From the NCBI GenBank assembly GCA_009859145.1, contig VRVR01000027.1:248001-312000 (forward strand): a stretch of 64,000 bases of DNA. Reading direction: 5' to 3'. The position numbers and the translations under genes were made by a program. Numbering within the stretch: the first letter of the stretch is position 1; each line of letters begins with the position of its first letter. The notes beneath the pieces were generated by a model. The model did not search any database, was not told the DNA's origin, and saw only the letters and a list, made by a program, of their open reading frames with translations. Below, in pieces: positions 31,308 to 41,757 of the stretch. The DNA is from Andalucia godoyi. Taxonomy: Eukaryota > Discoba > Jakobea > Jakobida > Andaluciidae.

Positions 31308-32192
31308 CTACAGGACTTCTTGCGTTTCGCTGCATAACACGCAAACTCCAGCTTGCTCAAGGCAGCGATTGAGATCGCGAGACGTTGCATGGGTATCTGG
31401 ATGATCTGGTCCAAGAACTTGTTCTCGATTGCGTAGAACGTCTCGATATCCTAATAATGCGGCATCGTAATCCTCTTTGAGCATGCGACACCGGGCAATG
31501 CTGTGTCGCGTAGTCAACGTCATCGGATGCAAATCACCCAAAAGTCGCTGCTGTGAATCCACAACAGACGAAAACTCCTCTAGGGCGTCCTCATACTTGC
31601 CTTGATCCATTAGGCAATACGCAATTCCATGACACATCTCATACGTATCAGGATGATCTGTTCCCAGCAGCCGCTGTCGATCATGTAAAACCGCTTTGTA
31701 TTCCGATATCGCTGTATCCTTATGTAGTAACATAAGGCATTTTCCATAGTTGTAACGAATATCGAGGGTAATTGCATCTTCAGGATCAAGGACTTGCTCC
31801 TGATCTTTGAGTAGGCATTCCAACAGCTTCAGTGGAACATCTAAGTCACTTTGAAGCATGCGACACGAAGCAGTACTGTTCCGAATACGCAAAACTTCGG
31901 GATGCTGGACTCCGAGACGTTTCTCTTGAATATCCAACAAGGTTTCAAACTCCTGAAGTGCTATGTCGTATTCTCTGCTGAGTTTCAAACAATGGGCAAC
32001 ATCATACAGACAGGTGCACGTAAAAGGATGACTACTGCCGAAAGACTGTTCTGCAGCGATGTGAACATCCTGAAATCGTGAGAGGGTCATCTTGTAGTTC
32101 CCTTGATCGCATACGGATGAAGCAACGTCCTTTCTTGACTCTAAAGTGTCGACATGTCCAGCGCCAAAAAGTTGGGTCTTGATAGCTGTCAA
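31308..32192 (-). CDS. TPR continuation of kinase-TPR gene after frameshift (right copy)
   Basis: Mirror of 8988-9872. It lacks its own ATG and continues the TPR array of the gene at 32189-35782 in another frame. It carries the same missing base as the left copy. Confidence 0.75.
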   Translation of the reverse strand: MTAIKTQLFGAGHVDTLESRKDVASSVCDQGNYKMTLSRFQDVHIAAEQSFGSSHPFTCTCLYDVAHCLKLSREYDIALQEFETLLDIQEKRLGVQHPEVLRIRNSTASCRMLQSDLDVPLKLLECLLKDQEQVLDPEDAITLDIRYNYGKCLMLLHKDTAISEYKAVLHDRQRLLGTDHPDTYEMCHGIAYCLMDQGKYEDALEEFSSVVDSQQRLLGDLHPMTLTTRHSIARCRMLKEDYDAALLGYRDVLRNREQVLGPDHPDTHATSRDLNRCLEQAGVCVLCSETQEVL

Positions 32193-35100
32193 TTCTTCAA
32201 GTGCTCAATCGCACTACCATATTTCCTTTGTGCTCGTAAACATGAAGCAATGTCATGCCGACGTGAAAGCGTCGCCGGATGCTCGGCACCCAGGACCTCC
32301 AATTCAGTTTCAAGAAGAGATTCCAACATCTCCAGCGTCGCATCATACTTGCTTTCGGACTGCAATGTCAGAGCTAAGCTGTTCCGCGATCGCAGTGTGT
32401 CCAGGTGTCTCGAACCGAAAACCCCCTCTTGAACAGCAATCAACGATTCAAGCTGTTCTCGTGCAACATCGTAGTGTCCGAGGTCGCGATGACACAGAGC
32501 AATGTCATGCCGACGTGAAAGCGTCGCCGGATGCTCGGCACCCAGGACCTCCAATTCAGTTTCAAGAAGAGATTCCAACATCTCCAGCGCCGCATCATTC
32601 TTTCCGTCAAATTGCAATGTGTAGGCCAAATCTTCTCGCGAAAGTAGCGTGTCAGAATGAGTCACACCGAAAACCAGCTCCTGAACAACAATCAACGATT
32701 CAAGCTGTTCTCGTGCAACATCATACTCTTCGAGGTCGCGATGACACAGAGCAATGTCATGCCGACGTGAAAGCGTCGCTGGATGCTCGGCACCCAGGAC
32801 CTCCAATTCAGCCTCAAGAAGAGATTCCAACATCTCCAGCGCCGCATCATACTTGCTTTCGGACTGCAATGTCAGAGCTAAGCTGTTCCGCGATCGCAGT
32901 GTGTCCAGGTGTCTCGAACCGAAAACCCCCTCTTGAACAGCAATCAACGATTCAAGCTGTTCTCGTGCAACACCGTAGTGTCCGAGGCTGCGATGACAAG
33001 CAGCAATGTTGCTTCGACATGTGAGAGTAATTGGGTGCTCAGCACCCAGAACCTCGATTACAATCTCAAGAAGAGATTCCAACATCTTCAGCGCTGCATC
33101 ATACTTGCCTTCAGACTGCAATATCAGAGCCAAGTCGATGCGCGATCGCAGTGTGTCCAGGTGTCTCGAACCGAAAACCCCCTCTTGAACAGCAATCAAC
33201 GATTCAAGCTGTTCTCGTGCAACATCGTAGTGTCCGAGGCTGCGATGACAAACAGCAATGTTGCTTCGACATGCGAGTGTCACTGCACGATCAGCACCCA
33301 GAACCTCGATTACAATCTCAAGAAGAGATTCCAACATCTCCAGCGCCGCATCATACTTGCCTTCGGACTGCAATATCAGAGCCAACTCGATCCGCGATCG
33401 CAGGGTTCTAGGGTGTTTAATGCCAAGCATCTTCTCTTGCATCGAAACAACATATTTGAATTGTTCAATAGCTTCCGAATGCTTTCCAATAAAATGAAAA
33501 CATTGTGCAATGTTAGCCCGCACTTCCAGCGTCTTCAAGTCTTCCTCGCCGAAACTCTCGATGTTCATTTTCAAAACGGATTGAAACATTGAAAGTGCGT
33601 CTTCGCACTTTCCTTGATGAAGAAGACATAAACCCAGATTGTTCCTTATAGAATCAACTGTGACATTCTGGTTTGTTCCTGTCAATGACCGCTCCAACAC
33701 ACCACTCAGGAGCGGAACGACAGGTTTCAGCTGACCAAGATCAGACAAACAGCTTGCGACTTTGCATACAAGATTTGTGCCCAGACCTTCCTTCAAAAGC
33801 GACGACACGCATTCCAAAGGGAATAATCTGACAACACACGCACTGTGATTTCCACGACGAAGGCCAGATACTAAGTGACAACAATGTTCAAAATAGTCGG
33901 GCGTATTATTTCCAAACATTTCTTCAAAAATAAGCAGAGTATGTTCCCGGGACGAAGCTAGCCGTCTCGCATCACTCGGAGACGTGTATATGGCAAGATG
34001 TGGACGGCAACTAGTTCGAATGGCATTGGCCACGTGAAACGCGGTCGGCCTACGCGGGAAATCGCGAGACAGAATTCGCTCCATTACTCGTAACCACACA
34101 CAATCAACGAATTCTAAAAGGTTCTCAGAAATCCCTGAACATCGAAATGAATCTTGCCATTTCTCAAAAGAACTCGAAGAGTCGTCATCCAAACGAGCAT
34201 TCTGAGGATGAAGCAACCACGACAAAACCAATCCTAGAGAAAAAACATCGGATGCGGTAGTGGATTTTTCATATCGTTGTTGTTCCGGACTGTTCCATCC
34301 TGGCGTTCCCAACACAGGCTTCGCAGTCTTCTCAACTTGAGCAAGGCCAAAATCACACAGGCACACATGCATCGAACGGATGGCATCGACACACTTGGAA
34401 TCGCAAATTTCAACGATACCCTTCTCGATGTTTTCATGAATCCATAATTCATGAGACACAAGCACGTTTTCTGGTTTCAAGTCAAGATGCATGTACTCCA
34501 GAGAGTGCATGTATCCAACAGCAGAAGCAATCTGAGAAGCCACATGACGACAAACAAGTAACATCTCGCGCGGTGATGACATCCATCGCGTCGACCAGTC
34601 TGTGGATGAAATGTAGTCCTTCAATGAACCATGATCAAAGTACTCTGTAAACACTGCTCCGTCGTGAGCAAAAACAATTGGTGCAATATGCGAATGACCA
34701 TCTAAAGCACTCCATGTAGTTTCTTCCACGTGCTGAACATCAGGATGGCATGACACCTTACAGGCAAACATTTTTTTCTGTGATCCGAGAAGCACGCGAT
34801 ACACCGCCCCGCATCCACCTACCCCGATGCAGTCCAAGACTTCCATGAGCGACTGCCCGTCAGAATGACGACAGAGCGTTTGCATCAGATTCTCCATCTT
34901 CTCGTGTGCATACATCAACGGCAAACGAGTGCGGATGGAGAGCTCCAAGAAAGAAACTCGGCCCTTCGCACACGAATTCCAGGTCCAACTTAGCAACACC
35001 ACACAGCAACAAGCACTGACATCTGTGCAATAGGCGTATACAGGTGGTACGCTTTTCTGCTTGGAAATCTGCAACTCCAAACAGTAAAGCTGTGGCGTAT

Positions 35101-35782
35101 TGGTAGTAGTACAAGATGCACAATCCGAAATTACTGTTCGGAAATCGTCATGAGATCCAACACCGTGAAGAGAAAACTTTCCAAAACATGCAGAAGCTTC
35201 CATAGAGCGATCCACTGATTTGCGATTAAATCCGTTGACCGATAACGCATTGGACAATTGTAAGATTGTGGACTTTCCCATGCCGCCACGGCTCAGCAAG
35301 CCTTCCTCATCTGATTTACGGACACAATAGCACATCAAAGGTTTGTGCAGTCGTATTTCATGATTCGCATCATATTTCCAATGACGCAGAGCAGTGCAAG
35401 AACTGAACGCAGACAAAGAAAGGTCTTTAAATTCTGAGTCCAAAACACACCATGGCTCTTCAATTCCGACAACCCCCCAAAATAATTTAGACGACCATTT
35501 CAGAATACTGTCCTTGATCTGAGAAACATCATCTGCGGATATTGCCTCTTGTCCTGAAACCGAAATGCAAAACAGTCTCACCACAGGAGTCGTTTCATTT
35601 CCTGTCTCGTTCCGTGGCCAAAGCTTTGCCAGTCGTCGATCATCAGGTGTCAATTGCGTATACAGTGTACATAAAATCGGATACACTCTTATAACTGCCG
35701 ACGACCATGAACTCGGGATACCAAACGACAATTCCTTGAGTCGAAGTTGCGAAAGTGGAATTTCCAGTGAATGGTCAAGCAT
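32189..35782 (-). CDS. Kinase-TPR protein, N-terminal part before frameshift (right copy)
   Basis: Identical to 5398-8991. The 252-bp TPR-pair units lie at about 32200-33450 in this copy. The kinase domain lies at about 34000-34840. Confidence 0.88.
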   Translation of the reverse strand: MLDHSLEIPLSQLRLKELSFGIPSSWSSAVIRVYPILCTLYTQLTPDDRRLAKLWPRNETGNETTPVVRLFCISVSGQEAISADDVSQIKDSILKWSSKLFWGVVGIEEPWCVLDSEFKDLSLSAFSSCTALRHWKYDANHEIRLHKPLMCYCVRKSDEEGLLSRGGMGKSTILQLSNALSVNGFNRKSVDRSMEASACFGKFSLHGVGSHDDFRTVISDCASCTTTNTPQLYCLELQISKQKSVPPVYAYCTDVSACCCVVLLSWTWNSCAKGRVSFLELSIRTRLPLMYAHEKMENLMQTLCRHSDGQSLMEVLDCIGVGGCGAVYRVLLGSQKKMFACKVSCHPDVQHVEETTWSALDGHSHIAPIVFAHDGAVFTEYFDHGSLKDYISSTDWSTRWMSSPREMLLVCRHVASQIASAVGYMHSLEYMHLDLKPENVLVSHELWIHENIEKGIVEICDSKCVDAIRSMHVCLCDFGLAQVEKTAKPVLGTPGWNSPEQQRYEKSTTASDVFSLGLVLSWLLHPQNARLDDDSSSSFEKWQDSFRCSGISENLLEFVDCVWLRVMERILSRDFPRRPTAFHVANAIRTSCRPHLAIYTSPSDARRLASSREHTLLIFEEMFGNNTPDYFEHCCHLVSGLRRGNHSACVVRLFPLECVSSLLKEGLGTNLVCKVASCLSDLGQLKPVVPLLSGVLERSLTGTNQNVTVDSIRNNLGLCLLHQGKCEDALSMFQSVLKMNIESFGEEDLKTLEVRANIAQCFHFIGKHSEAIEQFKYVVSMQEKMLGIKHPRTLRSRIELALILQSEGKYDAALEMLESLLEIVIEVLGADRAVTLACRSNIAVCHRSLGHYDVAREQLESLIAVQEGVFGSRHLDTLRSRIDLALILQSEGKYDAALKMLESLLEIVIEVLGAEHPITLTCRSNIAACHRSLGHYGVAREQLESLIAVQEGVFGSRHLDTLRSRNSLALTLQSESKYDAALEMLESLLEAELEVLGAEHPATLSRRHDIALCHRDLEEYDVAREQLESLIVVQELVFGVTHSDTLLSREDLAYTLQFDGKNDAALEMLESLLETELEVLGAEHPATLSRRHDIALCHRDLGHYDVAREQLESLIAVQEGVFGSRHLDTLRSRNSLALTLQSESKYDATLEMLESLLETELEVLGAEHPATLSRRHDIASCLRAQRKYGSAIEHLKN

Positions 35783-35892
35783 TGCAGGGTCGTTGAACAG
35801 GATTAACAGGAAAACTCATCGCGGAAAAGAATTCCGCACCTCAGAAGCCGAGATCACCGGAAATTCAGAAAAGCGGTTTCGGATGACATGAC
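35783..35892. promoter_or_regulatory. Shared divergent promoter region of two kinase genes (right copy)
   Basis: Mirror of 5288-5397: 110 bp between two outward-pointing ATGs. No distinct box is recognised. Confidence 0.4.
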
Positions 35893-38800
35893 ATGTCAGC
35901 TCAAAAAGCAATGCCAGCCCGGGTCCCAAATTTCAAGTCTGCACCAGAAGTTCGCTTTTGCGTTTCTTTTCACCGTTTCTACGAATTCAAACGTTCCAAT
36001 ATGCTTCCAGTTCTGTTTGATCTTGAGAACACTCTTATTGTTCCTACCAAAAATGAACGATGGCTATCACTTTCTTCGTGTTGGATGACAAGTCCTGTTC
36101 TTGACGCCAAACAATTGCTAAATCTGATTCACAAACATCTGGACAGTGATGAGTCGGTTGTCTTTTTAGGATTATGGAGTACTGCTCGCCAGGAGTCTTT
36201 GTTCACAGCTGATGATTTCGAGCGTAGAAAATGCCCAGAGATTCAGGAGCATCTTTCTCAATTCGACGAACTTCTTGTTCTCATTGTTCCTGACTATGTC
36301 CGTCCATTTGTGGATAATGTCATTCTTCATCGCAACATTGTGGAATTAGGTTTGCGCGGAGTTAATCCAGTGAATCCAGATTCACGGACGAGGTATCACG
36401 ACAAGTACTCAATGTTATCCAAGGAAAACACTCAATCCTTGGGGTGGGCATCAAAGTCGTTGCTGCATGAATGTCAAGCGAGCGTTTCTGAAATCGCTTG
36501 TGATTGGATGTTCCAGTTTGAACAAATCAATTTGTGGAGGTTTGATCGCTGTCTCTCTTTACTGGGAGACGATGATTCTAGTAATGCAATCTCAAAGGTG
36601 TTAAAAGAGGATTTGAACGTCCACATTCAAATTTCCCCTTCGTATACGACTTTGAACAGGCCATCACTTTTTGGATTTCTTTTTTCGCCGCTAAGCGCGT
36701 TTGGACCAGATTCTGCCCAGGAGCCAGTATTCGGCGCAACTTTCGATAATGAAGGCAAGAAATTTGTTGTTGGATGTTTTTTACATCACGAGGGTTGCGA
36801 AGACTCTGAAATTGGCACGTTCGGCAATTTACACCCTTTTGAGAACTCTTCGCTTGAATTTCATTTTACAAATGGTGCATTGCGGGTGCGTGGGTTGACA
36901 ATTGCAGAGATTATTGTTGATGAAAATACCAACCATGTGGCACCAACCAACCAGCGTACGTTCTGTCTGCACCATGTACAAATTGAAGTCGACGGAACCA
37001 TGGTTCTCTGGTTTCGCTGGGGCTCACGGATTCTTCTGTGTCTATCTTTGAGACACATAGAGGGCGAATTGAAGGAAGTGAGATACAGTCTGTGGACTCT
37101 TGATAGTGATACAGGTCAGCGCAACGTCTCACTTGGTTGTGCATCTGTTACATGGTCGTCGCAGAAAGGTTTTGCGATACTTCCTTCCGACTATTTTAGT
37201 CTCCGAAACGGAGTTTCTGTCAGCCTTACGGATGTTCGTCGTTTCCCCGACTTCCAGGTTGTGTCTGCTGGAATCCGAATGTGTCTCGGGAGCCATTCAT
37301 CATATGAATGTATGCATGGTTCACAGTCTTTTACGTCTTTGGCCAACTGCGACTGCGGTGAGATATTATTGTTTGAGCGATCTTCTCATGCGTGCATTGC
37401 GAACTTTATCGGACGCATTCGATCTGGTCGCTTGGTGTCCGACGAAGACTGTCGTGAATTATGGATGGAACACAACGCTACAATGGAGGGTCGTTTTGTG
37501 GACGAGCTTCCGTCAGGAATCATGAAATTGACAATCTGCGGAAATGTGGAATACGCTACCTATCGCAACGGCCGCATCGTGGAAGAAATCATATCATTGA
37601 GCGAGCGATATGCTGCCTTTATCCAGCAGTTGCGGGATCTGTTCTCGACCGATGAGATCTTTCTAGATGAGAATGAGAGCTCTCTTTTGATGGTTCTTCA
37701 TGGTGGCCTGCCAGTGTGCTTGTTTTGTGTTCGGTGTGTGATAGGGAGCGGTGCTGAAGCAGTTGTGTATCGAGGTCTCACCCTGCACCACGGTCCCGTT
37801 GCTGTGAAGATCTTCCGTCGGTCCATCGGCGATGGAACCGAAGAGGCAAAAACTCAACAATTCTTTTCTGACCAAATGGACCATTTGGGAGAGGAAGAGT
37901 TATTTGGCCGTATTCCTCGGCAGTCGACTGGCCAGTTTCCTAGTTTGGTTCGAGTCTTGTACATTGGAGCTGTAGATTCCGGAAGGAGTGTCGGAAGTGT
38001 TTTGCAGCAAGAGAGCGCTCTTGTTATGTCTTATTATCCTGAAGGAGATGTATTCGGAAAGAATCGACGGATTCAGGAGAATCTGTCGCCCAGATTATTG
38101 TTTCACCAGCTGAATCTCCTTGCCAGCACTGTCGCTGCACTTCATGAGGCACAGTTAATTCATCGCGATATCAAGCCGAGCAACATCTTGTTGAATAACA
38201 ATGGATCGAGCGGTTCTTACTCCTTTTGTCTCACAGATTTTGGAATTTCTTCCGTTCGTTTGGAGGCGCAAACGTACGTCGATTCCAGTGCAAATCCGAA
38301 CTATCCACTTGGATCTCCTTGGTGGCGACCTCCCGAATTCGTGCACCAACCAGCGTTGCGGACGCCCCGTTCGGATGTCTTCAGTCTCGGATGGACTATG
38401 TTGTACCTCGCGCAAGTACAACGAATGGGTATGACCAGCGAGTATTTGCAGCATGCCTGTCAAGTTTCTTCAGCCTTGAATTCTGATCTATTCTCTTCTG
38501 GGGACGAGAATGAGTACTTTACTTATTCGGAAATGGTAAATAGAGACTTGCAGTCGTTGCGGGATGGTCATATTCAGACTCACTTGCGAACAGATGTTCA
38601 TTCGACGACGACGTCCCGCATCTTGTTTTCCCATCTTCTGAGTCGAATGGTAGCATATGATTACACTGACCGTTTGAAAATGAAAGGTGTTGTGATGCAT
38701 CCTTTCTTTTGGAGCGCAAGCCAGTGTGTACAATTTGTTGTTGACGTTGCTCAGCCGTTAGCAGATTTGTTTCGAGAAGTTCAAGGCATTGAAGGCTTAC

Positions 38801-39345
38801 ATTACCAGAATTTCGAACATGCGCACAGTTCCTTTGCGTTGAATCACTTTTTGAGGCACACCGTGTCACCGTCTTCCATGCTTCCTTTTTCGTCGCCAGG
38901 TCAGCGATCATCACCAGATTCTATGATGTTAGAATCAATGTTGGATGTCATTTCGTTTGAACAGGCGTTAATGGAATACTGTGTCCATCCCAAGAACAAT
39001 TATTCCGTGTACAAGCGCCTGTGCCAGCATGGACGGATGTGTGTCTTTTTCGTTTTACGTTTCATCCGTAACTTAGCATGCCATACCCCGCTGCTATCAC
39101 GAGTTTTCCGTCAAGATGCGTGTCATCGATATGAGAGTCACACTCTTGTGTATCTTTTACTTAGCCAGAGTGGAAAGAATGGAGACCTATTCGGTCGTAT
39201 TGTTGAAATTGTCAGTGAACTGTCGATGATCTTGTTGGAAAACGAGAGTCAGTTGACATTGACAGATCGTCAGATCTTTAAATCTCTTCAAGCTTGCGGA
39301 TTTCTTCCAAAATCTGATCCCGACGAATTTCTCGAGCATCGTTGA
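35893..39345 (+). CDS. 1150-residue protein with Ser/Thr kinase domain (right copy)
   Basis: Identical to 1835-5287. Nucleotide landmarks: Gly-rich loop near 37737, HRD near 38161, DFG near 38234. The last 50 codons (RYESHTLVYLLLSQ region, near 39120-39170) have a diverged partial duplicate 2.5 kb further on, at 41618-41757. Confidence 0.9.
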   Translation: MSAQKAMPARVPNFKSAPEVRFCVSFHRFYEFKRSNMLPVLFDLENTLIVPTKNERWLSLSSCWMTSPVLDAKQLLNLIHKHLDSDESVVFLGLWSTARQESLFTADDFERRKCPEIQEHLSQFDELLVLIVPDYVRPFVDNVILHRNIVELGLRGVNPVNPDSRTRYHDKYSMLSKENTQSLGWASKSLLHECQASVSEIACDWMFQFEQINLWRFDRCLSLLGDDDSSNAISKVLKEDLNVHIQISPSYTTLNRPSLFGFLFSPLSAFGPDSAQEPVFGATFDNEGKKFVVGCFLHHEGCEDSEIGTFGNLHPFENSSLEFHFTNGALRVRGLTIAEIIVDENTNHVAPTNQRTFCLHHVQIEVDGTMVLWFRWGSRILLCLSLRHIEGELKEVRYSLWTLDSDTGQRNVSLGCASVTWSSQKGFAILPSDYFSLRNGVSVSLTDVRRFPDFQVVSAGIRMCLGSHSSYECMHGSQSFTSLANCDCGEILLFERSSHACIANFIGRIRSGRLVSDEDCRELWMEHNATMEGRFVDELPSGIMKLTICGNVEYATYRNGRIVEEIISLSERYAAFIQQLRDLFSTDEIFLDENESSLLMVLHGGLPVCLFCVRCVIGSGAEAVVYRGLTLHHGPVAVKIFRRSIGDGTEEAKTQQFFSDQMDHLGEEELFGRIPRQSTGQFPSLVRVLYIGAVDSGRSVGSVLQQESALVMSYYPEGDVFGKNRRIQENLSPRLLFHQLNLLASTVAALHEAQLIHRDIKPSNILLNNNGSSGSYSFCLTDFGISSVRLEAQTYVDSSANPNYPLGSPWWRPPEFVHQPALRTPRSDVFSLGWTMLYLAQVQRMGMTSEYLQHACQVSSALNSDLFSSGDENEYFTYSEMVNRDLQSLRDGHIQTHLRTDVHSTTTSRILFSHLLSRMVAYDYTDRLKMKGVVMHPFFWSASQCVQFVVDVAQPLADLFREVQGIEGLHYQNFEHAHSSFALNHFLRHTVSPSSMLPFSSPGQRSSPDSMMLESMLDVISFEQALMEYCVHPKNNYSVYKRLCQHGRMCVFFVLRFIRNLACHTPLLSRVFRQDACHRYESHTLVYLLLSQSGKNGDLFGRIVEIVSELSMILLENESQLTLTDRQIFKSLQACGFLPKSDPDEFLEHR

Positions 39346-39447
39346 AATGTTGTTTTGCTCAACGTTCTTCAGCATCTTCTTTCTTTTTAAAAAAGGAAAA
39401 CGTCTGTTTTCGTGTTTTAAGTTCAAATTCGGACTTCGCTGCGATGA

Positions 39448-40116
39448 TTAAGAATGCTTGAAGTCTTCAGAATGATTGCAGTTGTTTCTCACGTAAAAAC
39501 CTTCAGTATTTCTTGTTCGATATGCTACCTCAATGCAATGAAGGGTGAAGTCGTTCACATGGTTTGCAGGCACAGCAGGAATGTCATAAACGTAGTATTG
39601 ATTTCGCAATTCAAATCTTTGGATGTTAAGAACGGAATTTTGCCACCTTCTTGACAAAATGAAAAATCACGAAAAGTCGCAGCAGCATCGTGTTCGTCAA
39701 GAAACCGAAGGGAATGGAAACAAGTGTGAAACTCAGAGCTTTTCAACCGACTGGCATGCAATTTGGAACAGAAGCCGAAGATGATGATCCAGTTTGTGGA
39801 TGAATGCAGCAGATCGAATCCAAAATGTGTCCAAGATTACTCCGAATTGACAATGATCGATTGTCTCATAGTCGAACGTCGGACAGAAATTCGACAACGA
39901 ATGATAGTGGATCAGCTATGTTGGCTTTGACCGGGAGTGCAGAATACGGTGCATCCGAGCTCCTTTCTTCGAAGAGACAACATGGTGCACCAGTTGCGAA
40001 ATCACAGCATCCTTATAATCACGGTTATTGGAAAACAGAAGGTGGCGTCCGATGTGCCTGGGAATTCGTTCATCTGTATCAAACGGGATGTCAAAAAGGA
40101 GCAGATTAACATCCAT
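39448..40116 (-). pseudogene. Decayed gene of unknown family (right copy)
   Basis: Mirror of 1064-1732, with the same stops and frame changes. Family unknown. Confidence 0.45.
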
Positions 40117-40508
40117 CTCATATCATTTAATTGGCTGCCATTCTCAAACGACACATCTATGAACATGTTTTCGGTTTATTTCAATCGTCTTCAGCATTCT
40201 GCAGATTCCTGGTCATTGCCTTTCGTTAGGAAAGGAAGCAGCTTTACGTTAGTATCATAGAGAAAAGAACAAAATGTGTGACACTGATGCTTAAAAACTC
40301 AAAGAAAACAGAGATTGTACGTCTTTCCGGGCAATATGACACGTATGATACCCGCGTCACATTTTCTGAGGAATGCCTGCAGCGTGCGGCATCTTTGTCA
40401 CGGAGAACAAAGTTATCGTACACTCCGGAATCTCGTCGATGGCCTTACTGATACAACGCCGAGCAGTTCCCAGGTTTGCATCATCAAGGAGACGGATTGC
40501 AACGTTGA

Positions 40509-41102
40509 TCACAACGGAGAGTGACGGTGGGACTTCCTGCCACCGTTCTTCGCAGAGCAAGAATCAGAAGCGGCCACAGTAGGATCGACGAGTGGCGCAC
40601 CGTAGCTGGACTCGGGATCGACCTCAGGAGCTCTCTTGTCCTCGAATGACATTGATGCACCACCATCACGGTTGGGCGGTGCTGTTTCTGCGAGATTGCC
40701 CGCGAGACGGTTCCGCGACTCACGGTCCTGCGCCAATTCCGTCTCCGATTCGATCTCGGACTCTGAAGCCGACGATCCGTCGTCTTCCTGCTGCGCATGG
40801 TTGAGCTCACACTTCTTCAAGGCAGAAAGAGGCGTGCATTCCTTGGGAAGGCCAGAAGCGGCGTTTGAAGGGCCGTTGGCTGGCTTCGCCTTCTTGGATG
40901 GATTGGCATCCATCTTGTTAGAAATTTCGTCGAAATTATGCTTGATTGAACGTGGAAGCAACTTGGAGTCTTCAGCAAGATTTCCAGCTTCGACTGCGGC
41001 TATGTTGGAGGAAGACGCAGACGGAGAGATGCTGCGGAGTTCCTGAGCGGTTGCCAACGTTTGGCTTCGCGGAGACTTCACGGCGGTGACTTGTTCAGAC
41101 AT
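40509..41102 (-). CDS. Disordered acidic Ser/Glu-rich protein (right copy)
   Basis: Identical to 78-671. Here the upstream side is visible. The frame stays open before the ATG at 41102 only as Phe/Leu/Ser codons from a C/T-rich tract (41103-41200), which is better read as leader or promoter than as protein. Confidence 0.55.
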   Translation of the reverse strand: MSEQVTAVKSPRSQTLATAQELRSISPSASSSNIAAVEAGNLAEDSKLLPRSIKHNFDEISNKMDANPSKKAKPANGPSNAASGLPKECTPLSALKKCELNHAQQEDDGSSASESEIESETELAQDRESRNRLAGNLAETAPPNRDGGASMSFEDKRAPEVDPESSYGAPLVDPTVAASDSCSAKNGGRKSHRHSPL

Positions 41103-41200
41103 CAGGATTCTGCAGTTACTTTTCGAGAAGAAATAAGAGGGGAAAGAAGTTGGCAGACTCAGTGAGAAGAGAAAAAGAAGAAAAAAAAGAAAAAACAAGA
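41103..41200 (-). promoter_or_regulatory. Pyrimidine-rich leader
   Basis: On the minus strand this stretch is almost entirely C and T up to about 25 bases before the ATG at 41102. Similar tracts precede the ATGs at 10876/30304, 45058 and 46623. It probably marks the transcription start or 5' untranslated region. Confidence 0.45.
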
Positions 41201-41266
41201 TGATGGAACAGCTTTATGATCTTCAGAACCTCGTTCAAATTCTTTTTCGTCGCCAAGTCTTCCGAG

Positions 41267-41677
41267 TCATGCGAATGCGAGCAGATCTCCGTTGCTCATC
41301 CTAATATGGAATGTGCAATGCATGCGAATCTTCTGCAAACGGAATCCTTCGGAGCACAGTTTGGAGTCGCTGTTACGACGGCTTTCATCGGTTACTGTAA
41401 AGACCCGGCCAACGTTCGTTCTCTGTTCTTTCGTTCGCTTTTTCATCATTCGAACATAATCCTGCTTATAAATCACTCCAAAGTATTCCATCAAAGTCGT
41501 GTATCCTTGTGTTTCATCGAAGCTCGGCCTACAGAGGATTGCAGTGCATGGTCCAGACGATGAGGTCGTACTTACAACTTCGAAGTTGCCCGCGTTGATT
41601 TCTTGAGGGCTGGACGAAGAGTCAAAGATCTCGTCTGTTTCATCGGATTCATGGTATTCTGTGAAGATGTATGTCAT
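41267..41677 (-). CDS. Small protein of unknown function
   Basis: An open frame of 136 codons from the ATG at 41677; it is also open upstream to 41719, but only from a TTG. The first half is acidic and Ser-rich (SDETDEIFDSSSS). The second half is basic and looks folded (MEYFGVIYKQDYVRMMKKRT, then CTFHIRMSNGDLLAFA). The first 20 codons lie antisense to the kinase fragment at 41618-41757, so the real start may be further in. Family not recognised. Confidence 0.45.
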   Translation of the reverse strand: MTYIFTEYHESDETDEIFDSSSSPQEINAGNFEVVSTTSSSGPCTAILCRPSFDETQGYTTLMEYFGVIYKQDYVRMMKKRTKEQRTNVGRVFTVTDESRRNSDSKLCSEGFRLQKIRMHCTFHIRMSNGDLLAFA

Positions 41678-41757
41678 CGGTTCGAGAGCCACACTCTCAT
41701 GTATCTCCTGCTCAGTCAATGTGGGAACAGCAGGGACGTCTTTGGTCGTGTTACTGT
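41618..41757 (+). pseudogene. Fragment of the arm kinase gene's 3' end
   Basis: Plus-strand translation gives CHRFESHTLMYLLLSQCG and then VFGRV. This aligns with CHRYESHTLVYLLLSQSG and LFGRI near the C-terminus of the 1150-residue kinase. Many differences are at third codon positions, so the fragment descends from a related gene that was once under selection. Only about 45 codons remain. Confidence 0.65.

Larger units (their letters stand above)
22884..41179. repeat. Right arm of giant inverted repeat
   Basis: This is the mirror copy of 1-18296. It begins with the transposon terminus CACCAAAACATC and runs outward. The repeat may extend past 41179, because the matching left-hand sequence would lie before base 1. 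The 4587-bp loop between the arms is single copy, so this is not a simple fold-back read chimera without a spacer. Confidence 0.97.

Noticed and set aside
1-41179. Terminal inverted repeats or hairpin telomere of a linear genome
   Set aside because: The symmetry centre is internal, with a 4.6 kb unique loop and more sequence beyond the right arm; no terminal short-repeat array is visible.
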